From Saturnia japonica (taxonomy: Eukaryota > Arthropoda > Insecta > Lepidoptera > Saturniidae): 64,000 bases of DNA. Position 1 is the first letter of the stretch, and the number at the start of each line of letters is the position of its first letter. The stretch is taken from the NCBI GenBank assembly GCA_033032175.1, contig JAVKPJ010000054.1:29687-93686 (forward strand), read 5' to 3'. Positions 40,193-50,018 of the stretch are shown here, piece after piece. A program made the position numbers and the translations under genes. The notes under the pieces were generated by a model, which was given only the letters and a program-made list of their open reading frames with translations, was not told where the DNA came from and did not search any database.

Positions 40193-40425
40193 CAATACTA
40201 TTATCGTCAGTTTGCGGTACGCCTGCCGGGACCGGTATAAAAGCAACCGATCCCGCCAGCCGCTGTCCGGAACTGGGCCCTTGGGGCTCAAATTGAGCCC
40301 TCATCGGCCCCAGCCCGGTACTGGGTGCGCCGCGCACATGCCACACCCAGGAGCTTTTAATGGCCCTCCAGCCAATACCCCTCCACAGTCCCCTCTGATA
40401 ATCAGAGGGATACCGGGAGGAGTTT

Positions 40426-40501
40426 GTCAGGTATCAGCCGCCGACCAGACTGGTCGACGTTGCCCGGGGTGCACCACGAGGAGGTTCCTGACACGCACCC
40501 C
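40426..40501 (-). ncRNA. HDV-like ribozyme of G6
   Basis: P1 GGGGUGC/GCACCCC, P2 GUCAGG/CCUGAC, P3 ACC-UCCUCGU-GGU, P4 GUCGACCAGUCUGGUCGGC, as in G5. Confidence 0.8.
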
Positions 40502-40516
40502 CCCTTCTGAACCTAA

Positions 40517-40546
<30 letters not shown>

Positions 40547-40549
<3 letters not shown>

Positions 40550-40877
40550 GTGGAGAAACCCGTCATGGGTACACACCCGCCCAGGGGGACGAGTGGTTAT
40601 GTGAGACTCCTACTCACTAAAACTCCACGGTGTACCATCGGCCGCCATAATGGGGCGCGCGGGCACTGCGGTTGCACGCAACGCCCCGGCGGCCGGCCCC
40701 AGTCGGGCCCCGGCGCTAAAGAGAGACAGTCTGGTACAACCCCAACTGTCTCCCAGACGGCTGAGCCAGTGCAATGGGAAGACGGGCCCCCCGACCCGTC
40801 TCCCCTGGTCCAGCAAGGGCAGAGGAAGGAGGCGAGTGAACCGCCCCCTCCTACCACCCAACGTCTACGCAACCCGC
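40547..40877 (-). promoter_or_regulatory. 3' UTR of G7 with covarying hairpins
   Basis: Minus-sense hairpins: AGACAGT/ACTGTCT (40,724-40,751), GUGAG-UAGGAGU-CUCAC (40,601-40,617), a GACGGG/CCCGTC hairpin nearer the ORF, and a terminal ACCC-ATGAC-GGGT hairpin. The sequence is shared with II-b and with all other G units. Likely template signal for the reverse transcriptase. Confidence 0.65.
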
Positions 40878-42962
40878 CTACAAAGGTGGTGGAGCAGGCG
40901 GTGCCCTTCCTCTCTTTTCAGGAGGCCTACATTGGGCGCCCCCCATATAGTGCCCCGCGGGCCTTCCGGCGTCGGCACACAAAGCGCAGTGCAGCTTCTC
41001 AGCTGTGCACGCTTGCGCCTTGTGGCCAGGCTCTCCGCATCGGAAGCACAGTGCTCCTCTATCGACTGCCGTCGATGGGCAAAGTGGACGCGTGTGGCCC
41101 ACCTCCATGCAGCGAAAACACCGCATGGGCCCACTCTGCAGGAGGTGCACACGCGCCGCGCTCCATCCGACCAGCAAGCGTTTGGCGTCCACCAACACCT
41201 TGGCAGCGGACACAGGCAGTGCAAGATGGACAGATCCACAGCCCCTGCCAGACATGTTTATGGATCCAGCCCTGATAAGAGCTGGCTCACATCCCCCCTT
41301 TGCCGCTGCAGCTGCAATAACTTCCTCCACCGAGACGGAGTCATCGAGTCCCACGATTCGGATATGGGCCCTTTTAACGGGCCGACCTACCATAACCACA
41401 CCCGTCAGCTCCTGCTGGAGGCGCTCTGCCAACCTGTCTGCCTTTCCCGAGCTCTGGTCATCATGAATCTCTATGATCCGCGATCCCGTTGCAGACAGGC
41501 GCAGCGAAAAATCGTCTATCCCGAGCTCAGTCATGTTTACCCGGTCTCGCGCTTCTATAAAGACGTCCTTATAGCTTACTCCCTTCGCCACAGCTCCCGG
41601 CAGCAGCGTGATGACGACCGCAGCTGATCGCGGCGCCGAAGGAAGCTTCGCTTTGTGCTGAGGCTTGGACCTAGGCCCACTTCCAGTCAGGGCAGTAGCC
41701 GCAATCCTCGGAGCCTTAGCGGGCTTCTTGGCGGGCTTCTTGTGCCGACGTCGACGACGAACCACAGTGGTCCACTGCTCTTCAGGCGCCACTACAGGAG
41801 CAGAACCGGGGGCGGAGGCAGGCAATGAGACCAAGTCCACTCCCTTAGGACTGCTAGTCACAGCAGGGTCAGGCCTGGCCGTTTTGGGTCCCGCAGTTTT
41901 AGCCATAGCAGGCTTAGATACTGTGGGCCCGGAAGTCACCTTATGGTCTGTTGCCAAAGGTGGGCGAACTACCCTAGCGGGCAGTAGGCGATCCTCTATC
42001 GCCTCTATCTGGGCACACATCGCCTCTCCCAGCGACACCCGGAGGGACCGCTCCATTTGCGTCATGTGTTCCGCCAATACTTTGACCAAGCCCTGCGGTA
42101 AAGCTTGCTCCTCCTGACTCGGAGTCTCCGACTGCAGCACTACCGGTGGAGGCTGTGTCTTCACACTGGCACGTAGAGCAGCGAGCTCCGCCTTAAGCTC
42201 AGCCACCTCATCGCGCAGCTTCCGCGTCTCCCGACGCAAAAGAAGAGTTTCCTCCGTCACTGTCCGCGTGAGCGCTGTTTCAGTTATCTCCTGGAGGGTC
42301 CTAGCTGCCTCCTTCAGTGCTTTAACGCACGTACCCTTGAGGTTGCTGGAAACTTTACACACCTCAAGTATACTGTCTACTTTAGTGAATGCCAGAGCCC
42401 TCAGGCTCTCAGGATCAAGAGCTTCAACGTCAAGAGGCGTCTCTACAGATGTCTTCTGCAGAGCGTCACTGCGGACAGTGGAGCCGCGGTCACTCGAACC
42501 ACCCGCTCCTCCAGGGACGCTCGTTGACTTAGGTGGCCCACCTCGATCACGTGCTCTTCCTCGTTGAGCCGTGGTAATTTTACTGGGAGTAGCCTCCACC
42601 ACATTAACTCCAGGTTTATCACCGTGTGACCGCTTCCTCTGTGCCACATCACCCAATTTAATGTTACCTGTCTCGCTACTTGAGCTCTCTCTCCAGTGTC
42701 TAATCGAAAACCGGTCAAGCGAGGGATTCCTCTCAAGCCGCACAGTAGGCCTTTCAGTGTCCAGTCTTTTATCCAAAGTCGTCATTTTAGTAGCAGGATC
42801 AGTTATCCGTGTACTTGCCGAGGTCGTGGGTTCTCCAGAATCGCGCAAAATTTTGCCCCCCCCAGAGAACGTGGGGCAGCCCGAGCTATGCTCGGGGAGG
42901 GATTCTCCCTTGCGGGTACCCTCCTGGGGTAGTTTACTTTTTAATCTTGCGGAATCCATCAT
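40878..42962 (-). CDS. ORF1 (Gag-like) of G7, intact, about 694 aa
   Basis: Starts MMDSARLKSKLPQEG (42,962). The open frame continues upstream to 43,061 through the 5' UTR, but the ATG pair before the PQEGT box is conserved. Order: box (about 11-35), LDRFSIRHW, GRARDRGGPPKSTSVPGG, coiled coil (TEETLLLRRETRKLRDEVAELKAEL), basic RRRRRHKKPAKKPAK, PRSAAVVITLLPGAV, RRM-like region (AHIRIVGLDDSVSVEEV), and knuckles CFRCMEVGHTRPLC, CFRCGEPGHKAQAC and CALCADAGRPAGHYMGGAQC in the last 100 residues. R1-clade Gag-like RNA chaperone. No endonuclease or RT follows. Confidence 0.91.
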   Translation of the reverse strand: MMDSARLKSKLPQEGTRKGESLPEHSSGCPTFSGGGKILRDSGEPTTSASTRITDPATKMTTLDKRLDTERPTVRLERNPSLDRFSIRHWRESSSSETGNIKLGDVAQRKRSHGDKPGVNVVEATPSKITTAQRGRARDRGGPPKSTSVPGGAGGSSDRGSTVRSDALQKTSVETPLDVEALDPESLRALAFTKVDSILEVCKVSSNLKGTCVKALKEAARTLQEITETALTRTVTEETLLLRRETRKLRDEVAELKAELAALRASVKTQPPPVVLQSETPSQEEQALPQGLVKVLAEHMTQMERSLRVSLGEAMCAQIEAIEDRLLPARVVRPPLATDHKVTSGPTVSKPAMAKTAGPKTARPDPAVTSSPKGVDLVSLPASAPGSAPVVAPEEQWTTVVRRRRRHKKPAKKPAKAPRIAATALTGSGPRSKPQHKAKLPSAPRSAAVVITLLPGAVAKGVSYKDVFIEARDRVNMTELGIDDFSLRLSATGSRIIEIHDDQSSGKADRLAERLQQELTGVVMVGRPVKRAHIRIVGLDDSVSVEEVIAAAAAKGGCEPALIRAGSINMSGRGCGSVHLALPVSAAKVLVDAKRLLVGWSAARVHLLQSGPMRCFRCMEVGHTRPLCPSTAVDRGALCFRCGEPGHKAQACTAEKLHCALCADAGRPAGHYMGGAQCRPPEKRGRAPPAPPPL
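42853..42932 (-). other. Structured PQEGT box of G7
   Basis: Single copy just inside ORF1. Hairpins: CCC-GCAA-GGG, CCCGAG-CAUAG-CUCGGG, and GCCCC facing the G8 run. In G11 the central stem is CCCAAG/CUUGGG, a paired change. Similar boxes lie in G1 (6,373-6,448), G3, G4, G5, G6, G8, G9 and G11. Confidence 0.6.
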
Positions 42963-43195
42963 CAATACTATTATCGTCAGTTTGCGGTACGCCTGCCGGG
43001 ACCGGTATAAAAGCAACCGATCCCGCCAGCCGCTGTCCGGAACTGGGCCCTTGGGGCTCAAATTGAGCCCTCATCGGCCCCAGCCCGGTACTGGGTGCGC
43101 CGCGCACATGCCACACCCAGGAGCTTTTAATGGCCCTCCAGCCAATACCCCTCCACAGTCCCCTCTGATAATCAGAGGGATACCGGGAGGAGTTT

Positions 43196-43271
43196 GTCAG
43201 GTATCAGCCGCCGACCAGCCTGGTCGACGTTGCCCGGGGTGCACCACGAGGAGGTTCCTGACACGCACCCC
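43196..43271 (-). ncRNA. HDV-like ribozyme of G7
   Basis: As G6, with a P4 loop change: GUCGACCAGGCUGGUCGGC. Stems unchanged. Confidence 0.8.
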
Positions 43272-43286
43272 CCCTTCTGAACCTAA

Positions 43287-43288
<2 letters not shown>

Positions 43289-43319
<31 letters not shown>

Positions 43320-46013
43320 TTTAACGTGGAGAAACCCTTCATGGGTACACACCCGCCCGGGGGGACGAGTGGTTATGTGAGACTCCTACTCACTAAAACT
43401 CCACGGTGTACCATCGGCCGCCATAGTGGGACGTGCGGGCACTGCGGTTGCAATCTGCCGCGACGCCCCGGCGGCCGGCCCCAGTCGGGCCCAGGCGCTA
43501 AAGAGAGACAGTCTGGTACAACCCCAACTGTCTCCCAGACGGCTGAACCAGTGCAATGGGAAGACGGGCCCCCCGACCCGTCTCCCCTTGGTCCAGCAAG
43601 GGCGGAGGAAGGAGGCGAGTAAACCGCCCCCTCCTGCCACCCAACGTCTACGCAACCCCCCTACGGAGGTCTCGGTGCCGGTGCAGCTCTCTTCGCTGGT
43701 TCTGGCGGCCTGCAGGCCGCTCCCCCCATATAATGCCCCGACGGCCTGCCGGCGTCGGCACACAAGGCGCAATGCAGCTTTTCAGCTGTACACTGTTGCG
43801 CCTTGTGGCCAGGCTCTCCGCAGCGGAAGCACAAGGTTCCTCTATCCACAGCCGTTGATGGGCAGAGTGGGCGCGTGTGGCCCACCTCCATACAGCGGAA
43901 ACACCGCATGGGCCCGTCCTCCAGGAGGCGTACTCGCGCCGAACTCCACCCAACCCGAAGCCGTTTCGCCTCAATTAAGGCCTTAGCAGCGGCAGCTGGG
44001 AGCGATAAATGTACCGCTCCACTGCCCCTGCCATAAGGTCGAATTTCCCCCGCCCGAATGAGTGCTGCCTCGCAGCCTCCCTTCGTTGCCGCAGCAAGCA
44101 CAACCTGCTCCACCGACACCGTTTCGTCTAGGCCCACGATGCGGATATCGGCCTTTTTGACCGGCCTGGCTATAGTGGCCACGTCGGCCATCGCCACCCG
44201 AAGTTTTTCGGCAAGCCGGTCAGCCTGTTCGTCTCCACGGGCACCTGAGATCTCGACAATTCTAGCCCCCGTTGCTGAGAGCCGAAGCGAGATGTTGTCA
44301 AGCTCCAAATCCGACATCACGGCATGTTGCTGTGCCTTCAACAGAGCCGCCTTGTAGCTGACTCCCCCCGCCAGCGCCCCAGGCTGCAGCGTAATAAGCA
44401 CTGCAGCAGAGCGCGGTGACGAGGGGAGCTTCTTCTTGCCTCTGGTAGCCGGCAATTTTGTGCTAGATGCACGAGCTACAGTTTCAGCAGCCGACTGAGT
44501 AACAGCTGGATCTTTCCGGGCTTCCCTGGCCTGGCGTTTACGGCGACGGGCCACGGTAGTCCACCCATCCTCTTGTTCACGGCCCACTATAGGGTCGGGA
44601 TTTGGAGCCGGGATGGGAACAGGATTCAGGGCCGGAAATGAGCCCAACTCTATTCCCAGAGGCTCTACGCTCTTTCGTTCCACAGCCTTACGCCTAGTAG
44701 GCTTGGATAATGTACCATTCCTCTTCTTTTTCTCGGCGGCCAGAGGGGGGCGAACCACTTTGGCGGGAAGGAGGCGGTCCTCCAGGGCCTCAATTTGGGC
44801 GGTCACGACCTCCCCCATCGTGACCCGGAGAGACCGCTCCATCCCCGCCATGTGGACCCCCAGCGCTTCCACCAACGCCTTCGGCAAAGGATCTTGACTC
44901 TGCCCTAGATCCGGCAGCCCTTGTGACGACGGCAGCACAGGAGCAACCTCGACCCGACTACGTAACGAGGAGAGCTCCGCCTTGAGACTCTCGATCTCCC
45001 GACGTAACCTCCCCGTCTCGCGCCGCAGAACGAGGGTCTCCTCCACCACCGTACGCGTGAGAGCAGTGGCAGTAACTTCCCGGAGCGTCCATGCCGCCTC
45101 CTTAAGTTTTTTGACAAACGTACCCTTGAGGTTGCCAGACTTCTTGGCAACCCCAAGGATATCATCTACCTTCTCCTTTGCGAGTGCTCTAAGCATATCG
45201 GTCGAGAAGCTCGATGCCATCAAGCACTCCCACATCCGCAATGGCACCAGCCTCATCCACAGGTTCACCATCCTCAAGAGAGCTCGTCGACCCAGGAAGA
45301 GGGCATACCTGTGGCGCCGCATCAGTTACTGCCCCATGCACCAACCCCACAGAGCAGCCAGGGCCTCGAGTCTTACCCCCCCAGCAGTCGAAACTTTGCT
45401 TGGAGTGTTTTCCACTTCAAGCAAACCCGTTTTACTAACTTTAAGCCGCCGCTTTCTGGAGTCAAAAGCCACAGTCTCCATTCCGGAGCTTTCTCCCCAG
45501 TGCTTAATCGCAAATGCATCAAGCCTCAAATTCCTGTCAAGCCTTATAAAAGGCGTTTCAAAGTTCCGTGTGGGCGAAGCCAAGGTCGTATCATCATGAG
45601 AATCAGCAGTCCGGTTACTTGCTAAGGTCGTCGTTTTCTTACTATGCAAAACTTTGCCCCCCCCAGAGAACGCGGGGCAGCCCGAGCCAGGCTCGGAGAG
45701 GGATTCTCCAGCTCCCGAGGAGCTGGTACCCTCCTGGGGTAATAACTTCTTTGGTTTTGCCTCCATCCTTATCTCCTTCTACCGTCAGTTTGCGGTACGC
45801 CTGCCGGGACCGGTATAAAAGCTACCGATCCCGCCAGCCGCTGTCCGAACTGGGCCCTTGGGCTCAGATTGAGCCCTCATCGGCCCCAGCCCGGTACTGG
45901 GTGCGCCGCGCACATGCCACACCCAGGAGCTTTTAATGGCCCTCCAGCCAATACCCCTCCACAGTCCCCTCTGATAACCAGAGGGATACCGGGAGGAGTT
46001 TGTCAGGTATCAG
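43289..46013 (-). mobile_element. Gag-only unit G8, 5' truncated within ribozyme
   Basis: Tail 43,289-43,318 (T30, then GTTT on +). 3' UTR, broken ORF1, 5' UTR. It ends at GTATCAG (about 46,013), so P4, P3 and P1 of the ribozyme are missing. The end plus TACCCCAACC became the 15-bp duplicated target ATCAGTACCCCAACC used by G9 and G10. Confidence 0.88.
43661..45766 (-). pseudogene. ORF1 (Gag-like) of G8, frameshifted
   Basis: The N-terminal frame 45,766-45,326 starts MEAKPKKLLPQEG, with the box and LDAFAIKHW. The second frame 45,322-43,661 holds the coiled coil (VEETLVLRRETGRLRREIESLKAEL), basic RRRKRQAREARK, PRSAAVLITLQPGAL, RRM-like region (ADIRIVGLDETVSVEQV) and knuckles CFRCMEVGHTRPLC, CFRCGEPGHKAQQC and CALCADAGRPSGHYMGGAAC. 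Breaks near 45,350 and near 45,200 (a base missing in the LDPD...LRALAKE region). Ends PAPRPP-stop. Confidence 0.82.
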
Positions 46014-46021
46014 TACCCCAA

Positions 46022-46080
<59 letters not shown>

Positions 46081-46412
46081 GTGGAGAAACCCGTCATGGG
46101 TACACACCCGCCCGGGGGGACGAGGGTTATGTGAGACTCCTACTCACTAAAACTCCACGGTGTACCATCGGCCGCCATAGTGGGGCGCGCGGGCACTGCG
46201 GTTGCAATCTGCCGCAACGCCCCGGCGGCCGGCCCCAGTCGGGCCCCGGCGCTAAAGAGAGACAGTCTGGTACAACCCCAACTGTCTCCCAGACGGCTGA
46301 GCCAGTGCAATGGGAAGACGGGCCCCCCGACCCGTCTCCCCTTGGTTCAGCTAGGGCAGTAGAAGGAGGCGAAAACCGCCTACTCCTACCACCAACCGTC
46401 TACGCAACCCTC

Positions 46413-48529
46413 CTACGGAGGTCTCGGTGCTGGTGCTCCTCGCCTGGCTGGGTCTGGCGGCCTGCAGGCCGCTCCCCCCATGTAGTGCCCCGACGCCCTG
46501 CCGGCGTCAGCACACAAGGCACAGTTAAGCTTTTCAGCTTTGCAACTGAACGCTTTATGTCCAGCTTGCCCGCATCTGAAGCACAGCTCCCCTCGGTCCA
46601 CCGTTGACGGGCAGAGCGGGCGCGTGTGTCCCACACCCATGCACTTGAAACAGCGCATGGGCCCACTCTCCAAAAGGCGCACACGCGCTGAACTCCACCC
46701 GACCAACAGACGGCCTGCCTCAACCAGTGCTCTAGCAGCGGCGACTGGGAGCGATAAGTGCACCGCTCCCATGCCCCTGCCATATGTGCGTATTTCACCA
46801 GCCCTGATAAGGGCTGGCTCACAGCCTCCTTTCTTGGCCGCAGCTGCGACCACCTCCTCGGCTGACACCGAGTCATCAAGCCCCAGCACACGTATGTTCG
46901 CCTTTTTGATAGGCCTGACCACGGTGGCCACGTCCCCGAGTGCTGTCCGTAACTGTTCAGCCAACTGATCTGCCTGCTCGGAATCACGAGAGCCAGGGAT
47001 CATGATGACCCTAGATCCCGTGGCTGTGGGCCGACTTGAAATAGCCTCGATGCCGAGGTCCGCCAACGCTACATGCTCTCGTACCCTTAAGAAAGCGTCC
47101 CTGTAGCTTAGTCCCCCCGCCAAGGCCTCTGGTTGCAGTGTGATGACCACTGCAGCTGAGCGCGGTGTCGAGGGGAGCTTCGCCTTGGGCTTACACCCAG
47201 GCGCCCTCCCAACGGTAGCAGGAGCCACAGCGGCGGCAGCCCCCGGCATCGATAAAGGCTTCTTTTTCCGACGGCGGCGGGACACAGTAGTCCATCCGAC
47301 AGCATCAGCAGCTGCAGGGACTGCAGCAGGTGTACTAGCTCCCGGCATTGCCCACTCCATTCCCAGAGGCTCCTGAGGATTTTCGGCAGAATCCTCACGC
47401 TCCACACGAGGTGCAGAGTCGGGTATCGCAGCCTTCAGCCTCGCGGTCTTGCGGCTTGAAGCCTTAGGGCCAACAGGCCTTGAGGTAGCACCACATGCGT
47501 CTAGCTTCCTATTGGCAGCCAATGGGGGGCGAATCACTTTGGCGGGGAGAAGCCGATCATCCAGGGCCTCAATGCGGGCGGCCACGACCTCCCCCATTGA
47601 GACCCGGAGGGACCGCTCCATCCTCTCCATGTGTACCCCCATAGCGTCCACCAGCAATTGCACCAAAAACTCCGGACCCTGGGCGCTATCCGGCACTACT
47701 TGCGACGAAGGCGGCACAGGAGGAACCTCCACCCGACTGCGCAGTGAGGAGAGCTCCGCCTTCAGATCATCGATCTCCCGACGGAGCCTCCCCGTCTCGC
47801 GCCGGAGGAGGAGGGTCTCCTCCGCCACCGTTCGTGCAAGAGCGGTGGCAGTCACCTCTTGGAGGATCCAGGCTGCCTCCTTCAAATGTTTGACATAAGT
47901 ACCCTTAAGGTTGCCAGAATTTTTGGCAACCTTAAGGATCTCATCCGTCTGCTCTTTAGCAAGGGCTCTCAAACTGTCTGGGTCGAGAAGCTCGATCCCG
48001 TCGAGAACCCTCACATCCGCGACAGCGACCACTTCATCGGTGCAGGCCGATTCAACAACAGGACATATTGACCTGCATACTTCTCCCCCAACAGATTCCG
48101 CCCGCGTTTTCCCAGCAGATGTGCCAGGGTCCGGGCTTTACCCCTCATGGCTGTTGAGACCTTGCCAGGGGCCACACCGATCGCACCACCTTTGCCGTCA
48201 TGTGACCGCTTTCGCTTTTCCGAAATAGTCACGGACAATGAACTCTCGCAGGTCTCTGCCCAATGGTGGACAGCGAACTTGTCCAGCGAGAGATCCCTCT
48301 CAAGCCGTACAGTAGGCTGTGCAGAGTCCAGATTAGCTTGTTCCAAAGTCGTCGTATTATCGCCAGAATCGGTTTTCCGTGTTCTTGCCAAAGTCGTTGT
48401 ATTCTTATCCGAATCGCGCAAAATTTTGCCCCCCCCAGACACGGTGGGGCAGCCCGAGCTACGCTCGGGGAGGGATTCTCCCTTCCGGGTACCCTCCTGG
48501 GGTAATAACTTTTTTGATTTTGCGTCCAT
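46413..48529 (-). pseudogene. ORF1 (Gag-like) of G9, frameshifted near 48,050-48,140
   Basis: Starts MDAKSKKLLPQEG (48,529), then box, LDKFAVHHW and a basic stretch, until the frame is lost in AMRGKARTLAHLL (about 48,130). The next open frame, 48,032-46,413 (539 codons), has the coiled coil (AEETLLLRRETGRLRREIDDLKAEL), RRRRKKKP patch, PRSAAVVITLQPEA, RRM-like region (ANIRVLGLDDSVSAEEV), and knuckles CFKCMGVGHTRPLC, CFRCGQAGHKAFSC and CALCADAGRASGHYMGGAAC. Confidence 0.83.
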
Positions 48530-48767
48530 CTTCAATCCCCCTATCCGTCTAGTTTGCGGTACGCCTGCCGGAACCGGTATAAAAGCTACCCATCCCGCCA
48601 GCCGCTGTCCGGAACTGGGCCCTTGGGGCTCAAATTGAGCCCTCATCGGCCCCAGCCCGGTACTGGGTGCGCCGCGCACATGCCACACCCAGGAGCTTTT
48701 AACGGCCCTCCAGCCAGCGCCCCTCCATGGTCCCCTCTGATAAGCAGAGGGATACCAGGAGGAGCGC

Positions 48768-48844
48768 GTCAGATATTAGCCGCCGACCAAAGTGGTCGAC
48801 GTTGCCCGGGGTGCACCACGAGGAGGTTTCTGACATAGCACCCC
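48768..48844 (-). ncRNA. HDV-like ribozyme of G9
   Basis: P1 GGGGUGC/GCACCCC; P2 GUCAGA/UCUGAC; P3 ACC-UCCUCGU-GGU; P4 GUCGACC-ACUUU-GGUCGGC; GGCUAA. The target duplication begins directly at the predicted cleavage position. Confidence 0.82.
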
Positions 48845-48857
48845 ATCAGTACCCCAA

Positions 48858-48859
<2 letters not shown>

Positions 48860-48908
<49 letters not shown>

Positions 48909-49621
48909 GTGGAGAAACCCTTCATGGGTACACACCCGCCCGGGGGGACGAGTGGTTATGTGAGACTCCTACTCACTAAAACTCCACGGTGTACCATCGG
49001 CCGCCATAGCGGGACGCCGCGGGCAATGCGGTTGCAATCGGCCGCGACGCCCCGGCAGCCGGCCCAAGTCGGGCCCCGGCGCTAAAGAGAGACAGTCTGG
49101 TACAACCCCAACTGTCTCCCAGACGGCTGAACCAGTGCAATGGGAAGACGGGCCCCCCGACCCGTCTCCCCTGGTCCAGCAAGGGCAGAGGAAAGAGGCG
49201 GTTAACACCCCCACCTACTGCCCAACGTCTACGCTATCCTCTACCATTGGAAGAGAGAGTGGCAGCGCCTTCCCCTTAGTGGGTGGCGGCTTGCAGCCCA
49301 TTCCTGCCATACGATGATCTGCCGGCCTGCCGGCGTCGGCGCACAAGGCGCAGTGGAGCTTTTCAGCTGCACACTCCAGCGCCTTGTGGCCAGGCTGCCC
49401 GCAGCGGAAACACAGACCTCCGCGGTCAACCGTCGACGGGCAAAGCGGACGCGTGTGGCCCACACCCATGCACTTGTAACAGCGCAAGGGCCCGCTCTCC
49501 AACAGACGCACACGCGCCGAACTCCAGCCTACCAAAAGACGGCCCGCCTCGACCAGCACCCTGGCAGCGGCAGTTGGGAGCGATAGGTGCAGCGCTCCCA
49601 TACCTCTACCATAGGTGCGTA
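48860..49621 (-). mobile_element. Gag-only unit G10, strongly 5' truncated
   Basis: Poly(T) 48,860-48,905, 3' UTR and the last part of ORF1 only. Flanked by the same perfect 15-bp duplication as G9 (48,845-48,859 and 49,622-49,636). Typical product of incomplete reverse transcription. Confidence 0.9.
49215..49621 (-). pseudogene. C-terminal fragment of ORF1 in G10
   Basis: About 130 codons: the end of the RRM-like region (LPTAAARVLVEAGRLLVGW) and the knuckles CYKCMGVGHTRPLC, CFRCGQPGHKALEC and CALCADAGRPADHRMAGMGC. Open, but without its N-terminus. Closest to G4. Confidence 0.85.
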
Positions 49622-49631
49622 ATCAGTACCC

Positions 49632-49656
49632 CAACCTAACCTAACCTAACCTAACC
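49632..49656. repeat. (CCTAA)n telomeric repeat
   Basis: Five AACCT-phase units between the right duplication of G10 and the poly(T) of G11. Confidence 0.94.
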
Positions 49657-50018
49657 TTTTTTTTTTTTTTTTTTTTTTTTAAACGTGGAGAAACCCGTCA
49701 TGGGTACACACTCGCCCGGGGGGACGAGTGGTTATGTGAGACTCCTACTCACTAAAACTCCACGGTGTACCATCGGCCGCCATAGTGGGACGCGCGGGCA
49801 CTGCGGATGCAATCTGCCGCGACGCCCCGGCGGCCGGCCCCAGTCGGGCCCCGGCGCTATAGAGAGACAGTCTGGTACAACCCCAACTGTCTCCCAGACG
49901 GCTGAGCCAGTGCAATGGGAAGACGGGCCCCCCGACCCGTCTCCCCTTGGTTCAGCAATGGTGAAGGAAGGAGGCGAAAAACACTCCCTCCTAACACCCA
50001 ACGTCTACGCTACCCCCC

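Larger units (their letters stand above)
37749..40504 (-). mobile_element. Gag-only unit G6
   Basis: Poly(T) 37,749-37,776 to a 5' end at about 40,504, flanked on both sides by TTCTGAACCTAACC. Nearly identical to G7 over the whole length (2,756 bases each). The few differences seen include one base in the 3' UTR near 37,851 and two one-base changes that break ORF1. Either a tandem duplication or two insertions from one source. Confidence 0.9.
40519..43274 (-). mobile_element. Gag-only unit G7
   Basis: Poly(T) 40,519-40,546, 3' UTR to 40,877, intact ORF1, 5' UTR and ribozyme. Flanked by TTCTGAACCTAACC (40,505-40,518 and 43,275-43,288). Best reference copy for the gag-only family. Confidence 0.92.
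46024..48844 (-). mobile_element. Gag-only unit G9
   Basis: Poly(T) 46,024-46,077 (54 bases, the longest tail here). Flanked by a perfect 15-bp duplication ATCAGTACCCCAACC (46,009-46,023 and 48,845-48,859). 5' end at GGGGTGC, complete. Confidence 0.9.

Noticed and set aside
46009..49640. Short repeated leaders (TTGGGGTACTGAT and TTGAGGTATGATTT in the minus sense) in front of several element 5' ends, as possible trans-spliced leaders
   Set aside because: The same 15-16 bases occur on the poly(T) side of the inserted element, so they are target-site duplications, not leaders.
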